Below, piece after piece: positions 1-4,194 of a stretch of DNA of 8,216 nucleotides. Numbering within the stretch: position 1 is the first letter of the stretch; each line of letters opens with the position of its first letter. The stretch is from positions 1 through 8,216 of the forward strand of contig JAEYQX010000253.1 of NCBI GenBank assembly GCA_023409795.1, read 5' to 3'. The position numbers and the translations under genes are program-made. Source of the DNA: Pseudomonadota bacterium (GTDB lineage Bacteria > Pseudomonadota > Alphaproteobacteria > Caulobacterales > Caulobacteraceae). The notes beneath the pieces are model-generated. The model did not search any database, was not told where the DNA came from, and worked only from the letters and a program-made list of their open reading frames with translations.

Positions 1-90
1 GGCGCCAAGGGCGCCTATGTGAAGCGCATCAGCCTGTCGTCGACGATGGGCCCGGGCATCAAGATCGACCCGGCTTCGCTGGGCGCCTGA
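1..90 (+). CDS. rplA: 50S ribosomal protein L1, C-terminal end (partial)
   Basis: The window opens inside a gene, in frame 1, and reads 29 codons to a TGA at 88-90. The translated tail contains KGAYVKRISLSSTMGPGIKI, which matches the very conserved C-terminus of bacterial L1 (the YVKRxxLSSTMGPGxKxD signature). L1 binds 23S rRNA at the base of the mobile L1 stalk, helps release deacylated tRNA from the E site, and in many bacteria represses its own operon. The rest of the gene, and presumably rplK, lies to the left. A strong terminator begins 26 bases after the stop, so transcription from this operon ends here instead of running into rplJ. Identification is secure although only the tail is visible. 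Confidence 0.93.
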   Translation, partial: GAKGAYVKRISLSSTMGPGIKIDPASLGA

Positions 91-115
91 GCCACGGCTT
101 GAGTGACTAATAAGA

Positions 116-152
116 CGGCCCCGCAGAGCGATCTGCGGGGCCGTTTTCTTTT
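116..152 (+). terminator. Intrinsic terminator of the rplA operon
   Basis: A perfect 11-bp stem (CGGCCCCGCAG at 116-126 with CTGCGGGGCCG at 133-143) encloses a 6-base AGCGAT loop. It is followed at once by TTTTCTTTT (144-152). This is a textbook Rho-independent terminator for transcripts leaving rplA. Read on the minus strand, the run after the stem is only TCTTATTAG, so it may partly stop the converging hydroxylase transcript, but less efficiently. Confidence 0.93.
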
Positions 153-176
153 GCGGGGAGCGCGAAGGGCCGGACT

Positions 177-1343
177 CTAGCTGGCCATGAAGTCGCGCTG
201 GGCCTTCATCATCTCGGTAATCAGCACCTTCTCGGCGTCGTCGAGGAAGGGGTTCCAGATGTCGAAGATCAGGATGACCCGCAGCTCATCGGCATCGTTC
301 CAGGCCTCATGCTCGATGGTGTCGTCAAAGACCCATGCCTTGCCCATCTCCCAGTCACGGGTGCTGTTGCCGACGCGGAAGCGCGCCGGACCGGGCAGGA
401 TCAGCGGCAGGTGGGTCAGCAGGCGCACATTGGACGAGCCGGTGTGCGGCGGAATATGGGTCCGGGCCTGCAGGGCCGAGAACATGGCAGTCGGGGCAAA
501 GCCTTCCTGATCGGCCATGGGCAGGCCGGACAGGATGTCCGCGGTGCGCGGGCACAGCTCGCAGATGCGGTCCTGCCTTTGTCCGTCCTTCCACAGGAAC
601 AGCGAGCTCCAGCGCCTGGAATGGTTCAGCTCGCCCCACTGGTTGACCGGGGAGCCCTTGGGATAGGCGATATAGGGGGCGAAATCATCCAGGTTGCTGG
701 CCAGCAGCTTGTTCAGCTCCTCCTGGATGACGGGCGTCGCAGCCTCCAGTTCCTCCAGCCACGGGAAAAGCCTGCGGTCATAGAAGGGGATGGCGGGCAG
801 GCGGGGATAGTTCAGCAGCAAGGGCTCCTGCACCGGGGGACGCAGGGTCCCGGCATAGATGCCCAGGCCCTCGTCGAAGCGTTCCAGCGCCTCTGCCGAG
901 ACATTGCCGCGCAGGGCCTCGACCCGCTGCTGCATGAAGTCGGTCAGTTCGCGCGCATACTGGTCCACCATGCGCTGGGCATAGTCGAGCTGGCCAAGGA
1001 CCGCCGGGGGACAGCGATCGCGCGGCGGGGCGATCTTCAGCGCAGAGCGATAGACGGCCACGGCGGACTTGGGCCGCTTGATCTTCTCCAGCATGGCCCC
1101 CTTGGCGAGCAGGGCCGTGAAATCATAGGGACGCATGTCCAAGGCGTCGTCCAGGACCTTCAGGGCGGCATGGAAGTCGCCCAGCAGCCGCAGGGCCACG
1201 GCCCGGTTCAGGGTGCCATTGTGAGTGCGGCCATGGCGGTCGGCCTGGTCCAGAAGGACAAGGGCCTGTTGGGGATCGCGCCGCGCCAGGGCCTGGCCCG
1301 CCCGGATCAGCAGGTCTTCTTGCGGGGATGGAGCCTGAGACAA
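177..1343 (-). CDS. TPR / aspartyl-asparaginyl beta-hydroxylase domain protein
   Basis: The predicted 388-aa protein has two parts. Residues about 8-105 are helical and TPR-like (for example LNRAVALRLLGDFHAALKVL). Residues about 175-375 match the aspartyl/asparaginyl beta-hydroxylase fold (PF05118), a 2-oxoglutarate and Fe(II)-dependent dioxygenase. The core motifs are PHTGSSNVRL, FDDTIEHEAWN and RVILIFDIWNP, which align with PHTG...N.RL, FDDSFEHEVW and the last strand of animal AspH. H300 and H345 are the expected iron ligands and R355 the likely 2-oxoglutarate contact. A glycine (HTG) replaces the usual acidic ligand, as is normal for this family. There is no signal peptide, so it is probably cytoplasmic; the substrate is unknown. 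The frame opens at a TTG at 1391, but I prefer the TTG at 1343. It has GAGG five bases upstream, the first 16 codons of the longer form are atypical (AGA, TTA), and a promoter-like pair would start transcription near 1372. The gene converges on rplA and diverges from the Nudix gene. Confidence 0.88.
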   Translation of the reverse strand: MSQAPSPQEDLLIRAGQALARRDPQQALVLLDQADRHGRTHNGTLNRAVALRLLGDFHAALKVLDDALDMRPYDFTALLAKGAMLEKIKRPKSAVAVYRSALKIAPPRDRCPPAVLGQLDYAQRMVDQYARELTDFMQQRVEALRGNVSAEALERFDEGLGIYAGTLRPPVQEPLLLNYPRLPAIPFYDRRLFPWLEELEAATPVIQEELNKLLASNLDDFAPYIAYPKGSPVNQWGELNHSRRWSSLFLWKDGQRQDRICELCPRTADILSGLPMADQEGFAPTAMFSALQARTHIPPHTGSSNVRLLTHLPLILPGPARFRVGNSTRDWEMGKAWVFDDTIEHEAWNDADELRVILIFDIWNPFLDDAEKVLITEMMKAQRDFMAS

Positions 1344-1378
1344 GCGCGCCTCGTTTTGAACATAATCGTGACAGGCCT

Positions 1379-1407
1379 GTAATCTGACCAATCGCCTTCG
1401 CCGTCAA
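1379..1407 (-). promoter_or_regulatory. Putative promoter of the beta-hydroxylase gene
   Basis: On the minus strand TTGACGG (1407-1401) equals the -35 consensus described for the housekeeping sigma factor of Caulobacter (TTGACGS). Seventeen bases after TTGACG lies GATTAC (1384-1379), a weak -10 element. Transcription would then start near 1372, downstream of the TTG at 1391 but upstream of GAGG (1352-1349) and the TTG at 1343. The -35 match is exact and the -10 match is poor, so this is suggestive only. Confidence 0.4.
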
Positions 1408-1729
1408 TGCGCTTGTCCCGGCGACGAGGCAGGCCACCGCTTGCCGAGCGGGAAGGCGAATGTCACTCTTATGTCCGTATTCGGAGGGATAATGCCGGCT
1501 CCTGCAACAGGTCCGCGCAAATCTTTCTGAGCCGGGGCTAGGGCGAAAGGATAGTTGTGCGCGTTACGGGATCATGCCTTAGGTGCCCTGTGCCCCTGTC
1601 GCGCCTCGCGCTCGACCTTCATGGGGTCGCCTCCATGAATATCCTTCCGCCCACGTCTGCCTTGGCCACGCCCTTCATGACTCTGCTGTCCGTCTCGCCC
1701 ATCCGTCCGACCTCGCCCGAGGCAGGGGC
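1408..1729. other. Divergent intergenic region with no recognised gene
   Basis: This stretch separates the minus-strand hydroxylase from the plus-strand Nudix gene. No tRNA, conserved protein or convincing promoter for the Nudix gene was recognised. It holds two overlapping micro-ORFs with good ribosome-binding sites (1460-1492 and 1492-1530) and a 9-bp hairpin (1618-1639). It also carries an 8-base inverted pair, TCGCCTTC at 1392-1399 and GAAGGCGA at 1452-1459. The Nudix reading frame stays open leftward to a possible ATG at 1583, but that extension does not look like part of the protein. Confidence 0.6.
1618..1639. repeat. Inverted repeat / hairpin upstream of the Nudix gene
   Basis: TTCATGG (1618-1624) is the exact reverse complement of CCATGAA (1633-1639). 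As RNA the stem extends inward by a G-U and a G-C pair to 9 bp, closed by a TCGC tetraloop. No T-run follows, so it is not a terminator. It lies 91 bases before the Nudix start and could be a leader hairpin or an operator. Its function is unknown. Confidence 0.4.
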
Positions 1730-2170
1730 ATGAGCGCGATCCGTCATGGCCTGAAGCCGGGCGAGGTGATGCAGGTCGCGGCCCTGCCGTGGCGCCGGGC
1801 CGAAACCGGGGTCGAGATCCTGCTGATCACCTCGCGCGAGACGCGCCGCTGGGTCATCCCCAAGGGCTGGCCCATGACCGGCAAGTCCGATGACCAGGCC
1901 GCCGCCCAGGAAGCCTATGAGGAGGCCGGCGTGCAGGGCGAGACGGGCGCGCGCGAGATCGGCCGCTTCCGCTATGAGAAGCGGTTGAAGTCGGGCGAGA
2001 CGCAGTCCTGCCTGGTGGCGACCTTCCCGCTGGAGGTACTGATCCAGCTGGGGGCCTGGCCCGAGGACCAGCAGCGGCAGCGTCGCTGGATGCCCCAGGC
2101 CGAGGCGGCCCGTGCCGTCCAGGAGCCGGAGCTGTCGGCCCTGATCCGGGGTTTTCATCCCCCGCACTGA
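1730..2170 (+). CDS. Nudix hydrolase (DIPP-like group)
   Basis: The 146-aa protein is a compact single-domain Nudix hydrolase, a family that cleaves nucleoside diphosphates linked to another group X with divalent metal ions. After a first strand (VMQVAALPWR, residues 13-22) comes WVIPKGWP (41-48). The Nudix box then spans residues 46-68 and ends QEAYEEAGV. E61, E64 and E65 are the metal-binding glutamates. Two consensus positions differ: lysine replaces the first Glu of Gx5E, and Gln replaces Arg of REuxEE. The PKGWP entry resembles the diphosphoinositol-polyphosphate phosphohydrolase-like subgroup common in alphaproteobacteria, though the true substrate cannot be read from sequence. The ATG at 1730 is chosen because GAGG (1719-1722) lies seven bases upstream and the conserved fold begins soon after. 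The 49-codon extension to 1583 looks non-coding. The DUF2059-type gene follows after 61 bases. Confidence 0.88.
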   Translation: MSAIRHGLKPGEVMQVAALPWRRAETGVEILLITSRETRRWVIPKGWPMTGKSDDQAAAQEAYEEAGVQGETGAREIGRFRYEKRLKSGETQSCLVATFPLEVLIQLGAWPEDQQRQRRWMPQAEAARAVQEPELSALIRGFHPPH

Positions 2171-2175
2171 CGGGC

Positions 2176-2204
2176 TTGTGGTCCTATCAACCCAGGGTTA
2201 AATA
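2176..2204 (+). promoter_or_regulatory. Weak promoter candidate for the DUF2059-type gene
   Basis: In the 61-base gap after the Nudix stop, TTGTGG (2176-2181) is followed after 16-17 bases by the AT-rich TTAAATA (2198-2204), which stands out in this GC-rich region. The gene could equally be read through from the Nudix gene. Matches to consensus are only partial. Confidence 0.25.
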
Positions 2205-2231
2205 TCGTGGGTCGGTTTGGGAGGGGTTGTC

Positions 2232-2798
2232 ATGTTGGGCGTCTTTCGGAGCGTCATGCTGGGTGCCCTTCTGCTGGGGGCATCAACCCCGGCCCTGGCC
2301 CAGGAGGCGGCAGCGCCGGTTGCCGGGTCGTCGACCCCGCCGGTCGTGGTGGTCGCCGATGACGCCGATGGTCGCCGTGCCCTGGCGCGCCGCGTCATGA
2401 CGATCAAGATGGCGGACCTGGAAAAGCACGTGCGCCAGGACGTCGAACGCGAGGTCGCTCTGCTGGTCGATGCCCCGCCCGCCGAGATCGCCTGGATGCG
2501 CAAGGCCGCCACGGACCTGCTGATCGAGCATGGCCAGATCATGGGCCAGTCGCTGGAAACGCTTTTTGCAGAGCAATTCTCGGTCGAGGAGTTGCAGGCC
2601 TTGGCCGAGCTGTACGAAAGCCCCGTCGGGCGCACCATCGCTCGCAAGGAGTTCGAGATGGGCGGTGAGCTTGCCCTCATCCTCGGCCAGTTCCAGACCG
2701 GCTTTCTGACGGACCTTCTCGCCAGCTATTGCAACCAGTTCGACTGCGGCGAGGAGGGCGGCAAGGTCCCGCCCTCAAACAAGCGCGGACGCAGTTGA
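2232..2798 (+). CDS. Secreted DUF2059-type protein
   Basis: The protein has 188 aa. Residues 1-23 form a signal peptide: a short basic start, a hydrophobic stretch MLGALLLGAS, then TPALA before the predicted cleavage at A23/Q24. The mature part begins with a low-complexity Ala/Pro/Val linker. A mostly helical domain follows and includes FSVEELQALAELYESPVGRT (residues 116-135). That motif, with its E-L-x-x-L-x-x-x-Y-E-S-P-x-G pattern, is the hallmark of DUF2059 proteins, small periplasmic proteins of unknown role. Two cysteines near the C-terminus (C167, C172) could form a disulfide in the periplasm. The ATG at 2232 is preferred over a TTG at 2217 because GGGAGGGG (2219-2226) lies five bases before it and the signal peptide then starts properly. 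The rplJ promoter candidate overlaps the stop codon. Confidence 0.8.
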   Translation: MLGVFRSVMLGALLLGASTPALAQEAAAPVAGSSTPPVVVVADDADGRRALARRVMTIKMADLEKHVRQDVEREVALLVDAPPAEIAWMRKAATDLLIEHGQIMGQSLETLFAEQFSVEELQALAELYESPVGRTIARKEFEMGGELALILGQFQTGFLTDLLASYCNQFDCGEEGGKVPPSNKRGRS

Positions 2799-2822
2799 TT
2801 TTCCCCGGACCTCGTATATAGA
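2795..2822 (+). promoter_or_regulatory. Putative promoter for rplJ-rplL
   Basis: TTGATT (2795-2800) and TATAGA (2817-2822, inside the AT-rich run TATATAGAGA) are 16 bases apart, a normal spacing for a housekeeping promoter. The -35 element overlaps the stop codon of the upstream gene. Because rplA ends in a terminator and lies 3 kb away, rplJ-rplL need their own promoter, and this is the best candidate. Transcription would begin near 2829, giving a leader of about 265 bases. Confidence 0.5.
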
Positions 2823-3093
2823 GAACCACTTCTCGCCGGGATCTCGATTCCGGCAGATCCTGTCCGAGAACTTCGGGGCCTGGGGGTCACCTGGGCCGTA
2901 ATCGCCGGAATAGCCTTTCCGGTACCGAGGGGAGATGGGGATGCAAAGACCTTGATCCAGCCCTGTGGGCCGGATGGGGCACGCTTCCTTCGGACAATCT
3001 ACCGGCCTGTGCTCCGTGCGGAAACGCGCGGCGTATTGGCCAAATCCGTCGTCGGGAATAAGCCCGGCGGCGAATACCGAACTGGAGACCGCA
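2823..3093 (+). promoter_or_regulatory. Structured leader of rplJ (L10 leader candidate)
   Basis: No conventional gene fits this 270-base stretch, but it is rich in stem-loops. The long-range stem GGGCCGG (2967-2973) with CCGGCCT (3002-3008), one G-U pair, encloses about 28 bases with internal bulges, as expected of the L10-binding element. A 7-bp stem with a GAAA tetraloop follows at 3014-3031. A 10-bp stem with two G-U pairs at 3047-3072 ends 11 bases before the GGAG Shine-Dalgarno. Two smaller hairpins lie upstream at 2836-2853 and 2905-2922. In many bacteria the L10-(L12)n complex binds such a leader and represses translation of rplJ and rplL. The autoregulatory role here is inferred from position and folding, not from a covariance match. 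Confidence 0.6.
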
Positions 3094-3609
3094 ATGGACC
3101 GCGCACAAAAAGCCGAGTCGATCGAATCGCTGAAGAGCGTTTTCGCCGACGCGGGCGCCGTGGTCGTGACCCACAACATGGGTCTGACCGTTGCGGAGAT
3201 GGAAGACCTGCGTGGTCGCCTTCGTAAAGAAGGTGCCGCGTTCAAGGTGGTGAAGAACCGTCTGGCGCTCAAGGCGCTGGGCGTCGAGGAAGGCAGCGAA
3301 TACCACAGCCTGTTCAAGGGCCCCGTGGGTATCGCCTATGCTGCTGACCCGGTCACCGCTGCCAAGGTCTCGGCTGACTTCGCCAAGGATAACAACCGTT
3401 TCGTTATCGTTGGTGGCTTCATGGGCGACAAGGTTCTGGACGCCAAGGGTATCGAAGCCCTGTCCAAGCTGCCGTCGCTGGACCAACTGCGCGGCAAGCT
3501 CATCGGCCTGCTGCAAGCCCCGGCGACCAAGGTTGCTGGCGTGCTGCAAGCCCCGGCTGGCCAGTTGGCTCGCGTCTTCAACGCCTACGCGACCAAAGAC
3601 GCCGCCTAA
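3094..3609 (+). CDS. rplJ: 50S ribosomal protein L10
   Basis: The 171-aa protein begins MDRAQKAESIESLKSVF, typical of alphaproteobacterial L10, and is close in length to E. coli L10. The globular domain (residues 1 to about 125), with the conserved KVVKNRLALKAL stretch (51-62), binds the L11 region of 23S rRNA. The C-terminal helix (about 130-167) anchors L7/L12 dimers and carries two copies of LQAPA spaced 11 residues apart. L10 is the base of the ribosomal stalk, which recruits translation GTPases. The ATG at 3094 has GGAG (3084-3087) six bases upstream. The frame is open 43 codons further left to a GTG at 2965, but that part is the RNA leader. Codon use favours GCT and GTT, as in highly expressed genes. 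rplL follows after 55 bases on the same transcript. Confidence 0.96.
   Translation: MDRAQKAESIESLKSVFADAGAVVVTHNMGLTVAEMEDLRGRLRKEGAAFKVVKNRLALKALGVEEGSEYHSLFKGPVGIAYAADPVTAAKVSADFAKDNNRFVIVGGFMGDKVLDAKGIEALSKLPSLDQLRGKLIGLLQAPATKVAGVLQAPAGQLARVFNAYATKDAA
3509..3557 (+). repeat. In-gene direct repeat in the L10 C-terminal helix
   Basis: TGCTGCAAGCCCCGGC occurs exactly twice (3509-3524 and 3542-3557), 33 bases apart, encoding LQAPA twice at an 11-residue period. The L10 C-terminal helix is known to hold successive binding sites for L7/L12 dimers, so the period probably reflects two consecutive sites. Confidence 0.7.
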
Positions 3610-3664
3610 GACCCGTCCTCTCTGCATATCTCTCTAATCCCAATCCTACCGAAGGAAGATCAAA

Positions 3665-4048
3665 ATGGCTGACCTCGCCAAGATCGTTGAAGAACTCTCG
3701 GCTCTGACCGTCCTGGAAGCCGCTGAACTGTCGAAGCTGCTGGAAGAAAAGTGGGGCGTTTCGGCCGCTGCTCCGGTTGCCGTTGCTGCCGTTGCCGGTG
3801 GCGCTGCTGAAGCCGCTCCGGCTGGCGAAGAGCAAACCGAGTTCACCGTTGTCCTGGTTGACGGCGGCGACAAGAAGATCAACGTCATCAAGGAAGTCCG
3901 CGGCGTCCGCACCGACCTGGGTCTGAAGGAAGCGAAGGACCTGGTCGAAGGCGCTCCGCAGCCGGTCGTCGAGAACGTCTCGAAGCAAGCCGCTGAAGAG
4001 CTGAAGAAGAAGCTCGAAGAAGCCGGTGCCAAGGTCGAAATCAAGTAA
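3665..4048 (+). CDS. rplL: 50S ribosomal protein L7/L12
   Basis: The 127-aa protein has the standard three-part design. The helical N-terminal dimerisation domain (about 1-31, ADLAKIVEELSALTVLEAAEL) attaches to L10. An Ala/Pro/Gly-rich flexible hinge runs from about 33 to 54. The globular C-terminal domain (about 57-127) contains KINVIKEVRGVRTDLGLKEA and KDLVEGAP, the conserved face that contacts EF-Tu, EF-G, IF2 and RF3. The ATG at 3665 follows GAAGGA (3651-3656) at eight bases. Codon use is strongly biased (GCT, GTT, GAA, AAG), as expected for a protein made in several copies per ribosome. In many bacteria rpoB comes next; here the gene is followed by a strong terminator 48 bases after the stop. 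Confidence 0.97.
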   Translation: MADLAKIVEELSALTVLEAAELSKLLEEKWGVSAAAPVAVAAVAGGAAEAAPAGEEQTEFTVVLVDGGDKKINVIKEVRGVRTDLGLKEAKDLVEGAPQPVVENVSKQAAEELKKKLEEAGAKVEIK

Positions 4049-4095
4049 GATTTCTGATCTGGCCTGCGACCTCGTCGCAGACAGCTTTAGGGATT

Positions 4096-4128
4096 GGGCC
4101 AGGGGGCAACCCCTGGCCCTTTTCTTTT
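4096..4128 (+). terminator. Intrinsic terminator after rplL
   Basis: GGGCCAGGGG (4096-4105) pairs perfectly with CCCCTGGCCC (4110-4119) around a GCAA (GNRA) tetraloop, followed by TTTTCTTTT (4120-4128). This is a strong Rho-independent terminator for rplJ-rplL, and its T-tract is identical to that of the rplA terminator. Confidence 0.95.
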
Positions 4129-4144
4129 GCCCCAAGGGCGCACG

Positions 4145-4176
4145 AAAAAAGCCCGCCGGGAGGTCCGGCGGGCTTT
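4145..4176 (-). terminator. Intrinsic terminator of the M61 peptidase operon
   Basis: AAAGCCCGCCGG (4148-4159) pairs with CCGGCGGGCTTT (4165-4176) around a GAGGT loop. On the minus strand the stem is followed by a T6 run (complement of 4150-4145), placing it 19 bases beyond the peptidase stop. On the plus strand only TTT follows, so it mainly serves the minus-strand operon while backing up the rplL terminator. Confidence 0.9.
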
Positions 4177-4194
4177 CATGGTTTGGGCGGCCGC

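Noticed and set aside
309..1382. A 357-codon plus-strand open frame opposite the beta-hydroxylase
   Set aside because: Low-complexity Gln/Gly/Arg translation without motifs, whereas the minus strand encodes clear hydroxylase motifs.
1392..1459. Inverted pair TCGCCTTC / GAAGGCGA as a regulator site
   Set aside because: Only 8 bases with 52 bases between the arms in GC-rich DNA; easily due to chance.
1583..1729. 49-codon extension of the Nudix protein to ATG 1583
   Set aside because: No Nudix-like sequence in it and no Shine-Dalgarno at 1583, while GAGG is well placed before the ATG at 1730.
2965..3093. N-terminal extension of L10 starting at GTG 2965
   Set aside because: The conserved L10 start is MDRAQKAE at 3094 with a good Shine-Dalgarno; the upstream bases fold into leader hairpins.
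2775..3627. Minus-strand open frames covering the rplJ leader and rplJ
   Set aside because: They are antisense to a certain ribosomal gene and its structured leader, and their translations show no recognisable family.
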